This document shows, piece after piece, positions 28,349 through 36,441 of a DNA stretch of 64,000 bases. The notes below the pieces were generated by a model. That model was not told where the DNA came from, searched no databases, and saw only the letters and a list, made by a program, of their open reading frames with translations. The stretch's first letter is position 1. Every line of letters starts with the position of its first letter. The position numbers and the translations under genes are program-made. Source of the DNA: Rhizobium sophoriradicis (GTDB lineage Bacteria > Pseudomonadota > Alphaproteobacteria > Rhizobiales > Rhizobiaceae); assembly GCF_003939025.1 (NCBI RefSeq), contig NZ_RQIH01000016.1, positions 99,449 through 163,448 on the forward strand. Reading direction: 5' to 3'.

Positions 28349-28367
28349 GTGCATAGCAGGCATGCAC
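28349..28367. promoter_or_regulatory. LysR-type dyad upstream of AbcR copy 2
   Basis: GTGCAT-AGCAGGC-ATGCAC is a perfect 6-bp dyad with T-N11-A spacing, ending nine bases before the -35 box, exactly as for copy 1. Proposed LsrB/VtlR operator. Confidence 0.65.
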
Positions 28368-28376
28368 AAAAAAGCA

Positions 28377-28404
28377 TTGAAACCTGCCTAAGGAAGCACC
28401 ATAT
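28377..28404 (+). promoter_or_regulatory. Promoter of AbcR copy 2
   Basis: TTGAAA, 16 bases, CCATAT; predicted start A at 28412. The better -35 box suggests higher basal activity than copy 1. Confidence 0.65.
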
Positions 28405-28411
28405 CCCTTTC

Positions 28412-28526
28412 AGCTGATGCATTTCGTGGTTTCTCTCCCAGTACCACCGCATTAGCTGTTCCCCTCTGGAGGTTATTGACCTTCACAACTTATAAGGGCC
28501 CTGGTTTCCGGTGGCCCTCTTTTTTT
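28412..28526 (+). ncRNA. AbcR (alpha-r15) small RNA, copy 2
   Basis: A transcript of about 115 nt beginning AGCTGATGCA and ending in the T-run 28520-28526. It keeps the CTCCCAGTACCACCGC and CCCCTCTGGAGG pairing blocks, the TTGACCTTCACAA box and the terminator stem GGGCCCTGG...GGTGGCCC. It differs from copy 1 mainly at positions 20-32 and in the terminator loop, so target sets may overlap but not coincide. The ArsR gene begins about 100 bases downstream. Confidence 0.9.
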
Positions 28527-28622
28527 GCTCAAAATTTGCGCACACGCGGGAGGCTGCCGCCTCACGCCTCCGTGATTTGCATATCGACGAGCATCGATCC
28601 ATATATCGAGAAAATACGATTT

Positions 28623-28934
28623 ATGGATCGACAAACGGCGATGGACAGAGACGAGATCATCAAGGCGCTCGCGCATCCCACCCGGATGGCCATTCTGAAC
28701 TGGCTGAAAAATCCGGAGGAACATTTCCTCACGCAGCAGCATCCTTTCGAAATGGGGGTCTGCGCCAGCCAATTCGAACGATGCGGCCTGTCGCAGTCGA
28801 CGGTTTCGGCCCATCTCGGGACACTGCACCGCGCCGGTCTCGTCACCACCAAACGCGTGGGACAATGGATCTTCTACAAGCGCAACGAAGACACGATCGC
28901 AGCCTTCCTCAAGCAGCTCACGCAGGACCTTTAA
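28623..28934 (+). CDS. ArsR-family transcriptional regulator
   Basis: A 103-residue winged-helix repressor: ALAHPTRMAILNWLK, the recognition helix CGLSQSTVSAHLGTLHRAGLV and the wing KRVGQWIFYKRN. The classical arsenic-site cysteine pair is absent, but two cysteines (GVCASQFERCGLS) flank the recognition helix and could sense oxidants or electrophiles. ATG 28623 is chosen; ATG 28641 is possible. AT-rich ATATCGA half-sites at about 28577-28610, just upstream, could be its operator. It probably controls the flavin oxidoreductase gene 125 bases downstream. Confidence 0.83.
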   Translation: MDRQTAMDRDEIIKALAHPTRMAILNWLKNPEEHFLTQQHPFEMGVCASQFERCGLSQSTVSAHLGTLHRAGLVTTKRVGQWIFYKRNEDTIAAFLKQLTQDL

Positions 28935-29059
28935 AATCTCCGCCGCAGCCTGATGGCCCCGATCGGCCTTGCCGCAGCGGCGCTCGACCATCTCTCCGCC
29001 TGGGGCCGGGCCGCCCTTGCCCCCGCCGAGTGATCCCTCCCGCAAAAGAAAGGACCATC

Positions 29060-30184
29060 ATGGCCAAGCTTTTCGAACCCACCAAGGTTGGCGACATCAC
29101 CGTCAAGAACCGCATCGTCATGGCGCCGCTCACTCGCAACCGCTCGCCGGGCGCGATCCCAAACGACCTCAACGTCGAATATTACCGCCAGCGCGCCACG
29201 GCAGGACTGATCATCACCGAAGCGACTGCGATCACCCATCAAGGCCAGGGTTATGCCGACGTGCCCGGTCTTTATAGCAAGGCAGCGCTCGAAGGCTGGA
29301 AGCGTGTGACCGACGCCGTTCACGCCGCCGGCGGCAAGATCGTCGTACAGATGTGGCATGTCGGCCGCATTTCGCACACGACGCTGCAGCCGAATGGCGG
29401 CAAGCCGGTCTCTTCGACCAATCGCGTCGCCAAGGCCAAGACCTATCTGGTCAACGCCGACGGCAGCGGCAGCTTCGCCGACACCTCCGAGCCGCGCGCG
29501 CTCGAAACCTCCGAAATCCCTGGCATCGTCGAGGATTACCGCAAGGCTGCCCGCGCCGCCATCGACGCCGGCTTTGACGGTGTCGAAATCCATGGCGCCA
29601 ACGGCTATCTGCTCGACCAGTTCATTCGTGACGGCGTCAATGACCGCACCGACCAATATGGCGGCTCGATCGAGAACCGCACGCGCCTCGCCTTCGAAGT
29701 CGTGGATGCCGTCGTCAGCGAAGTCGGTGCCGGCCGCACCGCGATCCGCATTTCACCGGTGACGCCGTCGGGCGAAAGCTACGATTCCAATCCGCAGGCC
29801 ACCTTCGCCCATGTCGTCGAGGGACTGGCCAAATACGACCTCGCTTATATCCACGTCATCGAAGGCCAGACGGGCGGCGACCGTGATTACAAGCAGGGCG
29901 ACAATCCTCCCTTCGATTACAAGGCACTGCGCCGTACCTATGAAAAGGCCGGTGGCAAGGCCAACTGGATGGTCAATAACGGCTATGACCGCGACCTGGC
30001 GGTCGACGCCGTCGAAAGCGGCCGCGCCGATCTCGTCGCCTTCGGCAAGCCCTTCATCGCCAATCCCGACCTCGTCGAACGGCTGGCAAAGAACTTGCCG
30101 CTCAACACGCCGGACCAGTCTACCTTCTACGGCGGCACCGCCAAGGGTTACATCGACTATGCCGCTGTCGAGAAGGTCGCCTGA
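29060..30184 (+). CDS. Old Yellow Enzyme family flavin oxidoreductase (NemA-like)
   Basis: A 374-residue FMN TIM-barrel enzyme. Visible signatures are NRIVMAPLTRNRS at the start, QMWHVGR, EIHGANGYLLDQF and the barrel motif SIENRTRLAFEVVDAV, with VAFGKPFIANPDL near the end. It reduces activated alkenes, nitro-esters or N-ethylmaleimide with NADPH. AAAGGACC precedes ATG 29060. The upstream ArsR-type gene is the likely regulator. A clear terminator follows. Confidence 0.92.
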   Translation: MAKLFEPTKVGDITVKNRIVMAPLTRNRSPGAIPNDLNVEYYRQRATAGLIITEATAITHQGQGYADVPGLYSKAALEGWKRVTDAVHAAGGKIVVQMWHVGRISHTTLQPNGGKPVSSTNRVAKAKTYLVNADGSGSFADTSEPRALETSEIPGIVEDYRKAARAAIDAGFDGVEIHGANGYLLDQFIRDGVNDRTDQYGGSIENRTRLAFEVVDAVVSEVGAGRTAIRISPVTPSGESYDSNPQATFAHVVEGLAKYDLAYIHVIEGQTGGDRDYKQGDNPPFDYKALRRTYEKAGGKANWMVNNGYDRDLAVDAVESGRADLVAFGKPFIANPDLVERLAKNLPLNTPDQSTFYGGTAKGYIDYAAVEKVA

Positions 30185-30205
30185 GGCCTTCGGATCCGAA
30201 TTGCG

Positions 30206-30229
30206 AAATCCCGCCGAGAGGCGGGATTT
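30206..30229 (+). terminator. Terminator after the Old Yellow Enzyme gene
   Basis: AAATCCCGCC-GAGA-GGCGGGATTT is a perfect 10-bp stem with a four-base loop, followed by CCATTTCC. The flanking A and T runs allow action on either strand. Confidence 0.8.
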
Positions 30230-30261
30230 CCATTTCCGCTCCATCTTTGTACGGTGTCGCC

Positions 30262-31062
30262 ATGTTCGCTCCCTATCTCGATCGCTGGTCGCTCATATCA
30301 GACGGCGAGCCCATCCTCACCCATTCGAGCCGCCTGCTGCCGGTCCTCTGGCAGGATAGGCCAGCCATGCTGAAGGTCGCGACCGACAACGACGAACGAT
30401 ATGGCGCGCTGTTGATGCAATGGTGGGACGGCGACGGCGCGGCCCATGTCTACGCCCATGAGGGCGACGCCGTGCTTCTGGAACGGGCGACGGGCAAACG
30501 CTTGCTGCTTGACATGGCGATGAATGGCGAAGACGACGAGGCCAGCCGTATCCTCTGCCGGACGGCCGCAAGGCTGCATGCGCCGCGCCCAAAGCCGCTT
30601 CCCGATCCGATACCCCTCACCCGCTGGTTCCGTGAACTGGAACCGACGGCCGATAAAGTTGGCGGCACATTTGCCGATTGCTCGACGGTCGCCAACGCCC
30701 TTCTTTCCGATCCGCGCGAAGTCACCATCCTCCACGGCGACATTCACCACGGCAATATTCTCGATTTCGAGACACGCGGCTGGCTGGCGATCGATCCGAA
30801 GCGCCTTCATGGCGAACGCGGCTTCGATTTCGCCAATATCTTTGCCAACGAGGAGCTGCCTGTTATCACCGATCCCAGCCGTTTCCGCCGCCAGCTCGCC
30901 GTCGTCTCGGTGGAAGCGAGGCTCGAGCCGAAGCGGCTTTTGCAATGGATCGCCGCCTATTCCGGACTTTCGGCCGCCTGGTTCCTCGGAGACGCAAACA
31001 CGCCTCAGGTCGAGACGGCTCTGACGGTCGCCCGGCTCGCCCTTTCCGAACTTGCGGCTTAA
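30262..31062 (+). CDS. Aminoglycoside/hydroxyurea phosphotransferase-like kinase
   Basis: A 266-residue protein kinase-like enzyme of the APH(6)/hydroxyurea kinase group. The Brenner catalytic motif is ILHGDIHHGNILDF and the metal site is LAIDPKRLHGERGFDFANIF. The N-lobe contains AMLKVA with the ATP lysine. It may phosphorylate streptomycin-like compounds or another small alcohol; native role unknown. ATG 30262 is taken over an upstream TTG. Its TAA stop (31060-31062) touches the first bases of repeat copy B. Confidence 0.8.
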   Translation: MFAPYLDRWSLISDGEPILTHSSRLLPVLWQDRPAMLKVATDNDERYGALLMQWWDGDGAAHVYAHEGDAVLLERATGKRLLLDMAMNGEDDEASRILCRTAARLHAPRPKPLPDPIPLTRWFRELEPTADKVGGTFADCSTVANALLSDPREVTILHGDIHHGNILDFETRGWLAIDPKRLHGERGFDFANIFANEELPVITDPSRFRRQLAVVSVEARLEPKRLLQWIAAYSGLSAAWFLGDANTPQVETALTVARLALSELAA

Positions 31063-31165
31063 TGCATGTCGCCCGGAAGTGTGGAGCGGTTCCGGGATAA
31101 CGACATGCATAAAAACAAAGAGCTATAGCGCGTTGCGTGAATCAAATTTAACGCAACGCGCTATA
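31062..31165. repeat. Two-hairpin dispersed repeat (copy B)
   Basis: First hairpin: ATGCATGTCG (31062-31071) pairs with CGACATGCAT (31101-31110), with an inner CCCGGAA/TTCCGGG stem. After an A-rich linker (aaaaacaaaga) comes TATAGCGCGTTGCGT (31124-31138) and its perfect 15-bp complement at 31151-31165. Same plan as copy C at 51.7 kb. The element begins at the stop of the kinase gene and supplies the last codons and stop of the convergent epimerase gene. Confidence 0.75.
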
Positions 31166-32188
31166 ACGTCCGCCCTGCAGTGAATGCCCGATAACGGCGG
31201 ACGCTGTCTGACGATGCTGCGGTTCGGACAGGCAGCCGAGCGCCACGAGCGTCGCCTTGACGGCTTCGTCGATCGGTGTGCGCGGCTCGTTTCCGAGTTC
31301 AGCCGTCAGTCTGCTGTTCGACATCCGCAACGGCACCTTCCACAGATAGCGCATCTCGTTGATCTCCCGCATCAAGGGAAGGAAGGGCGCGGCGAGCGGC
31401 ACGATCCACCAAGGAAAACGTCCGATCTTCGCCTTGCCGCCGGCAACGCGCCTGATCACTTCTGCCATCTGCATGCCGTCGGCATCCCAGAAGCCGTCCA
31501 TATGATAGACGGCAAAGGACGGCAGCCGATCGGCCCGTTCGATGAGCTGCACCATGGTTTCCGCCATGTCGGGCAAGTAGGTCCACTGATGACCGACGCC
31601 GCGCCGTCCGGGGTTTTTGATCGTGCCGACCGGCTTGCCCGGCGTCACCAGGCCGGACGAGAACCAGCTGTTGGCAGTGGCTCCCGGGCCGAAGAAATCA
31701 CCGGCGCGGACGATGATGGCGCCGATGCCGGCTTGCGCCGCCGTCTTCAGCCGTTCCTCCATCTCGACCCGGATCGCACCTTTCCTGGTCACCGGATGCT
31801 GCGGGCTCTGCTCCGTCGGCATCGGCAGGGCATCGGGACCGAAATTATAGACGTTTCCGGGCAGCACGATGCGCGCGCCGACAGCGCGGGCAGCGGCAAT
31901 GGTATTGTCGAGCATCGGCAGCACCAGCTTGTCCCAGTCGCGGTAGCCCGGCGGATTGACGGCATGGACAATCAGCCCGACGCCTTCGGCCGCCTTCTGG
32001 ACGTCGCCGGCATTCATCGCATCGCCCTGCACCCATTCGAATGCCGGCTCTTTCCCCATCGCCCGTTCCGCATCACGGTTCAGCGCGCGGATCCGCCAGC
32101 CGCGCCCCAGCAGTTTTCGCCCAACCGCGCCGCCAATCCCACCGGTCGCGCCGAGAACAAGGGCGGTCATTTTCGTCTCTCTGCTCAT
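31148..32188 (-). CDS. NAD-dependent epimerase/dehydratase family protein
   Basis: A 346-residue extended short-chain reductase: the NAD(P) motif is VLGATGGIGGAVGRKL, then NVYNFGP as the active-site region and GAIIVRAGDFFGP. The C-terminal part is a substrate domain with hydrophobic stretches (WWIVPLAAPFLPLM). ATG 32188 follows GAAGGAG; upstream in-frame ATGs are less likely. The final residues RYSALR and the stop come from repeat copy B, so the C-terminus appears to have been reshaped by the element. Divergent from a LysR gene that may control it. Substrate unknown. Confidence 0.82.
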   Translation of the reverse strand: MSRETKMTALVLGATGGIGGAVGRKLLGRGWRIRALNRDAERAMGKEPAFEWVQGDAMNAGDVQKAAEGVGLIVHAVNPPGYRDWDKLVLPMLDNTIAAARAVGARIVLPGNVYNFGPDALPMPTEQSPQHPVTRKGAIRVEMEERLKTAAQAGIGAIIVRAGDFFGPGATANSWFSSGLVTPGKPVGTIKNPGRRGVGHQWTYLPDMAETMVQLIERADRLPSFAVYHMDGFWDADGMQMAEVIRRVAGGKAKIGRFPWWIVPLAAPFLPLMREINEMRYLWKVPLRMSNSRLTAELGNEPRTPIDEAVKATLVALGCLSEPQHRQTASAVIGHSLQGGRYSALR

Positions 32189-32284
32189 CACATGCATCTC
32201 CTTCGATCGCATGAAATGAATATGCTCCCGCCCTCACATAAACGAAATTGACGAAATCAGTAGATCAGATATACAAACATATAT

Positions 32285-33187
32285 ATGGACTCCGAACCAA
32301 GCTGGGATTTCTATCGCAGTTTCCTCACCGTGCTCCAGCACGGATCGCTTTCGGCCGCCGCCCGCGAACTGGGGTTGACGCAACCGACCATAGGCCGCCA
32401 TGTCGATGCCTTAGAACTGGCGATCGGCGCCGAGCTCTTCACCCGATCGCCGAACGGTCTGCTGCCGACCGACGCAGCACTGGCGCTCGAGCCCTATGCC
32501 GAGACGCTGGCGGCAACCACCGCCGCGCTGTTGCGGACCGCATCCAGCCAACGCGAGCGCGTCGCCGGAACGATCAGGATCAGCGCCAGCGAGGTCATCG
32601 CCGTCGAAGTGCTGCCTGCGATTCTCGGGCCGTTACAGGACGCCCATCCCGAGCTGCAGATCGAACTCTCGGCTTCCGATGCGATCGAGGATCTGGTGAA
32701 CCGCGAGGCCGACATTGCCGTGCGCATGGCCGAACCGCAGCAGGATGCGCTCGTCGTGCGCCGCATCGGCGATATTCCGCTCGGCTTCCATGCCCATCGC
32801 CGCTATCTCGAACGATATGGCATTCCGCAAAGCGTGGCTGACCTCGCACATCATCGGCTTATCGGCTTTGACCGGCAGACGGCCTATGTCCGCCTGGTGA
32901 TGAAGCGCTATCCGGTGCCCGATGGGATCAAATTCGCCTACAGGACCGACAGCAACCTCGCCCAGCTTGCCGCAATCCGCGCCGGTGTCGGCATCGGCCT
33001 CTGCCAGATCGGGCTTGCACGGGAGAATGCTGATCTCGTGCATCTCCTGGCCGATGCTTTCAACATCCCGCTCGGCACCTGGGTTGCGATGCATGAGAGC
33101 CTGAAATCCTCGCCGCGCTGCCGCGTCACTTTCGACGCGCTGGTCAACGGCCTGCAGGATTACCACCGGTATTCGACCAGCGGATAG
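32285..33187 (+). CDS. LysR-family transcriptional regulator
   Basis: A 300-residue regulator. The winged helix is FLTVLQHGSLSAAARELGLTQPTIGRHVDALE; a periplasmic-binding-like effector domain follows (RISASEVIAVEVLPAIL, AIRAGVGIGLCQIGLA). The 96-base gap to the divergent epimerase gene contains AT-rich ATATACAAACATATAT and is the likely shared operator. Probable local regulator of that gene. Confidence 0.85.
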   Translation: MDSEPSWDFYRSFLTVLQHGSLSAAARELGLTQPTIGRHVDALELAIGAELFTRSPNGLLPTDAALALEPYAETLAATTAALLRTASSQRERVAGTIRISASEVIAVEVLPAILGPLQDAHPELQIELSASDAIEDLVNREADIAVRMAEPQQDALVVRRIGDIPLGFHAHRRYLERYGIPQSVADLAHHRLIGFDRQTAYVRLVMKRYPVPDGIKFAYRTDSNLAQLAAIRAGVGIGLCQIGLARENADLVHLLADAFNIPLGTWVAMHESLKSSPRCRVTFDALVNGLQDYHRYSTSG

Positions 33188-33342
33188 TCACAAATCGGAA
33201 TCGATTTCCGAAAAGAATCATGCACAATTGAATAAATCCGGCGCCTCTCCGCCGGCTCACTATTACGCTTACCCTTGTTTTTCCTGCAATTCCCGGCACC
33301 AGCCGCATCACATTTTGCTGACATTGCTCCAACAGGATAAAG

Positions 33343-33858
33343 ATGACACCTCACAATCCGGTTGAACTCGTGCCTTACGATCCGCAATGGCCGGCGCACT
33401 TCCGGCGCATCCGCGGCCGGCTGCTCACCTGGCTGCCGCAGGCGCTCTCCATCGATCATATCGGCAGCACGTCGATAGCGGGCATGATCGCCAAGCCTCT
33501 CATCGATATCGACATCGTTCTTCCCGGCCTCGAGCATATCGCCGATGCCACAGCGGTGCTTCTGGCGGAAGGCTATGAACCGCGCGGCAATCGCTATGAC
33601 GACGAGGTCTGGGCATTTTTATCGAGAGGTTCGCTACCGGCGGAACGGGTCTACCTTTGCCCGGCCGGCAACGGCACACATCGAAACAGGCTGGCTTTCC
33701 GGGATTATCTCATCGCGCATCCGACGTCGGCGAGCGAGTATGCCGCGCTCAGGCGCAGACTGGCAGCCGAGTTCAGGACCGACGGCGATCGCTATACCGC
33801 GCAGAAGGGTGAATTTGTCGACACGATCGTTGCGCGGGCATTGAAGGGCAATGCTTAG
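33343..33858 (+). CDS. GrpB family protein (nucleotidyltransferase fold)
   Basis: A 171-residue UPF0157/GrpB protein. The signature is VELVPYDPQWPAHF at the N-terminus, then IDHIGSTSIAGMIAKPLIDIDIVL with the aspartates of a nucleotidyltransferase-like site, and HRNRLAFRDYLIAHP. Related domains are found fused to dephospho-CoA kinase in some actinobacteria. Biochemical role unproven. It ends two bases before the convergent DUF2188 gene. Confidence 0.87.
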   Translation: MTPHNPVELVPYDPQWPAHFRRIRGRLLTWLPQALSIDHIGSTSIAGMIAKPLIDIDIVLPGLEHIADATAVLLAEGYEPRGNRYDDEVWAFLSRGSLPAERVYLCPAGNGTHRNRLAFRDYLIAHPTSASEYAALRRRLAAEFRTDGDRYTAQKGEFVDTIVARALKGNA

Positions 33859-33860
33859 CG

Positions 33861-34142
33861 TCACGCGCCGTGCGGGGCCCCGGCCCCGCGATCCTGCCAC
33901 AGGCCGTCCACCACTTCCGTTTCCGGCCGGTCTCCGCCTTCGGCGTATTCCTCATGCCACTTGCCGTTTTCGTCCTGCCAGCTGATCTCGGCGGAATCGC
34001 CGCCGACCTGCTGTTCGGCCGCGACGATGCGCGCAGCCTCGAGCGCCTCGGCATGGCTCGGGAATGCTTCGGAATAGACGCCTCCCAGTCTGTAGGCCCA
34101 GCCGCCGTCATGCGGCACGACTTCGTAGACCACCTTGACCAT
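33861..34142 (-). CDS. DUF2188 domain protein
   Basis: A 93-residue small soluble protein. The N-terminal half matches the DUF2188 pattern: VVPHDGGWAYRLGG, then FPSHAEALEAARIVAAEQQ and a polar strand. The acidic C-terminal tail (GGDRPETEVVDGLWQDR) is an addition. GGAGACGG precedes ATG 34142. Function unknown; such proteins are often stress-induced. Confidence 0.75.
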   Translation of the reverse strand: MVKVVYEVVPHDGGWAYRLGGVYSEAFPSHAEALEAARIVAAEQQVGGDSAEISWQDENGKWHEEYAEGGDRPETEVVDGLWQDRGAGAPHGA

Positions 34143-34349
34143 GCATCCGTCTCCTCATCTTTATGTTGCGCATTCGCACGCCTCCGGACAGGATCCGGAT
34201 CATCGCGGCCGCTTGACGAGAATACGAGGACGCCGCGATCTGCTTTCCGGCCCCGATGGCGTTCAGTATTCCATTAAACGCCGAAGACTGCAAATAGCAG
34301 AGTGCGGTGGCGTGCTTCCCATCCTGAATCAGTGACTTAGTTAAGAGGC

Positions 34350-35471
34350 ATGAATCGCAACGGGAGCTTTGATTTGGGCATCGCTTCACGCTTTAGAGCG
34401 GAAAAATATCTCGTCGCCGCGCTTGCCGCCGCGATGATCGCGTATCTCCTTGAACACGCAGTGATCGAAATGGGACGCGGTGTCGCGCTGCTCGCCGCCG
34501 CGGCCTTGGTCGGCACCATCGTGCTTGCCTCGATCCGCGTCGCCCATCACGCCGAACTGCTCGCCGTCAAGGTCGGCGATCCCTACGGCACGATGATCCT
34601 GACACTTTCGGCCCTCGCCGTCGAAGTCCTCATCCTCGCCATCATGATGACCGGCGAGAGTTCTCCGACGCTGGTGCGCGACACGATCTATTCGGCCCTG
34701 ATGCTCGACATCAACGGCATTCTCGGCCTCGCCGCCCTGCTCGGCGGCCTCAAACACGGCGAGCAGCCCTATAACGACAATTCGGGGAAAACCTACGGCG
34801 TGATGATCCTCACCGCCATGGGCATTTCCATGATTGTGCCGGAATTCGTGCCGAGCGATAAGTGGCACTATTATTCCGCCTTCACCATCGTCGCGATGAT
34901 CGCGCTTTACGGCCTCTTCCTGCGCATGCAGGTCGGGCAGCACAGCTATTTCTTCAGTTACAGCTATCCGCGCTCCGAGCGGAAGAAGGAAAGTCACGAC
35001 GAACGCGACACCGAGGAGTCGGCGGCGGTCTCGATCGTGAGCATCCTCGCAGGCATAGTCATCATCGGTGTGCTCGCGGAGTTCATGTCGGCTTTCATGG
35101 CTGAGGGCCTGCGCGACAGCGGAGCCCCGATCGCCGTCACCGCCGTCGTCGTCGCGGCAATTTCGGCCGCACCCGAGATCCTGACCGCCTTGAGAGCGGC
35201 GTTGAGAAACCGGATGCAGGCGACGGTCAATATCGCCATGGGCGCCTCGCTGTCGACGGTGATCCTGACGGTGCCCGCCATGGAGGCGATCGCGCTCTAT
35301 ACCGGCCAGCCCCTCATCATGGCGATGACTCCGGTGCAGACGGTGATGGTCGCGATCACACTGATTGCCGCGGCAATCAATCTCAACGATGGCGAGACCA
35401 ACGCCATCGAGGGTATGACGCATTTCATCCTCTTTTCCACCTTCGTCATGCTGACGGCGCTGGGGCTTTGA
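34350..35471 (+). CDS. CaCA-family cation/proton antiporter (ChaA-like)
   Basis: A 373-residue membrane protein with about 11 helices and two inverted homologous alpha repeats: LTLSALAVEVLILAIMM in the first and AVVVAAISAAPEILTALRAA in the second, each with the acidic residue used for cation binding. A charged loop with many acidic and basic residues (RSERKKESHDERDTEES) separates the halves. It probably exports Ca2+, or Na+/K+, for protons at the inner membrane. AAGAGGC precedes ATG 34350. Confidence 0.85.
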   Translation: MNRNGSFDLGIASRFRAEKYLVAALAAAMIAYLLEHAVIEMGRGVALLAAAALVGTIVLASIRVAHHAELLAVKVGDPYGTMILTLSALAVEVLILAIMMTGESSPTLVRDTIYSALMLDINGILGLAALLGGLKHGEQPYNDNSGKTYGVMILTAMGISMIVPEFVPSDKWHYYSAFTIVAMIALYGLFLRMQVGQHSYFFSYSYPRSERKKESHDERDTEESAAVSIVSILAGIVIIGVLAEFMSAFMAEGLRDSGAPIAVTAVVVAAISAAPEILTALRAALRNRMQATVNIAMGASLSTVILTVPAMEAIALYTGQPLIMAMTPVQTVMVAITLIAAAINLNDGETNAIEGMTHFILFSTFVMLTALGL

Positions 35472-35543
35472 AGACGGCGCGGAGATTGATCGCCGAAGAA
35501 ACTCGTTCGGCAGGTCACGCCCTCCGACGAGAACCGGCGGCAA

Positions 35544-36413
35544 TCATTTCTTCGTTTTTTCGAGGTAGCGCTCTTTGCGGGTTTTCGGCTTGAAGCGCCG
35601 GAAGAAGTTTTCGATGGCGCGAATGGATTTGGTGACCGACATCAGCCTGTCGATCTGGCCGTTCGCATTGTGCAGGCGCTCGGACAAGACTTCAGCCGCC
35701 GTCATCGCGATCTCGATCGGCGGGACGTTAGGAAACCTTTTGCCGAGCGCCGAATAGGGGCTGGCATCGACTCCGCCCAACATCGAGATCGAGCCCATCC
35801 TGGCAAAGAGGCGCAGGAAGATCTGTTCGAACGTCCAATCGTGCACGTCGAAGACCTTCCACTTCTCGCTTCTCTTGGCCGAAAAGCCGGCAAGCAGGAT
35901 CTTGCCCGGCAGTTGCAGGTCGGCGAGCCAGAGCGCCATCGCGAAGCCGCTCGTGGCGATTTTGCCCTGGGGATAGAGATCGCCAAGCATTTGCGTCAGA
36001 TCGAGGTGGCGAGCCTTGGCGCCGTTGAAGCGGCCTTCCTCGCTGAAATTTTCCTCCGGGGAGACGCGGATATTGATGACACCCAGGAAATCATCGCCGG
36101 CAAAGAAGTGCAGGACATCGCCCACTTCCCGCCGGTGGACGATATTGGCGCCCATCACGCCGCTGCGGGCAACCAGCACCGCATGTCCGGCGAAGGGCTC
36201 GTCGAGCACCTTGTAGACATTGTTGAAGAAGACGTAGAGCGCGGTCTCCGGCAGCTCGCTTCTGAGCCGTTCGAAATCGACCGCTTCGCTGTTTGCCACC
36301 AGCACGATGTGGGAATAGCGCGACAGCAGCGCCTTCCACGCTTCCGGTGTCAAGAGATTCATCCCGCCATCTTCGGCGGCCGTAGTCCTGATATCGCTCG
36401 GAATTGATTCCAT
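35544..36413 (-). CDS. Possible GT29-like glycosyltransferase or polysaccharide protein
   Basis: A 289-residue soluble protein. The middle part, ATSGFAMALWLADLQLPGKILLAGFS followed by FDVHDWTFEQIFLR, resembles the sialyltransferase (GT29) fold pattern in which a TSG motif and a GF pair precede a His-Trp-Glu helix. The similarity is weak and no donor can be predicted. The C-terminus is basic (RRFKPKTRKERYLEKTKK). It starts 28 bases after the GT8 gene on the same strand, so both probably act on one surface polysaccharide. Start could also be ATG 36362. Confidence 0.5.
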   Translation of the reverse strand: MESIPSDIRTTAAEDGGMNLLTPEAWKALLSRYSHIVLVANSEAVDFERLRSELPETALYVFFNNVYKVLDEPFAGHAVLVARSGVMGANIVHRREVGDVLHFFAGDDFLGVINIRVSPEENFSEEGRFNGAKARHLDLTQMLGDLYPQGKIATSGFAMALWLADLQLPGKILLAGFSAKRSEKWKVFDVHDWTFEQIFLRLFARMGSISMLGGVDASPYSALGKRFPNVPPIEIAMTAAEVLSERLHNANGQIDRLMSVTKSIRAIENFFRRFKPKTRKERYLEKTKK

Positions 36414-36441
36414 CGGCTCACATGCACTTTCCAAGGACGAT

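Noticed and set aside
33341..33860. Considered linking GrpB with coenzyme A synthesis
   Set aside because: Only fusion evidence in other bacteria; no CoA genes nearby, so no function is assigned.
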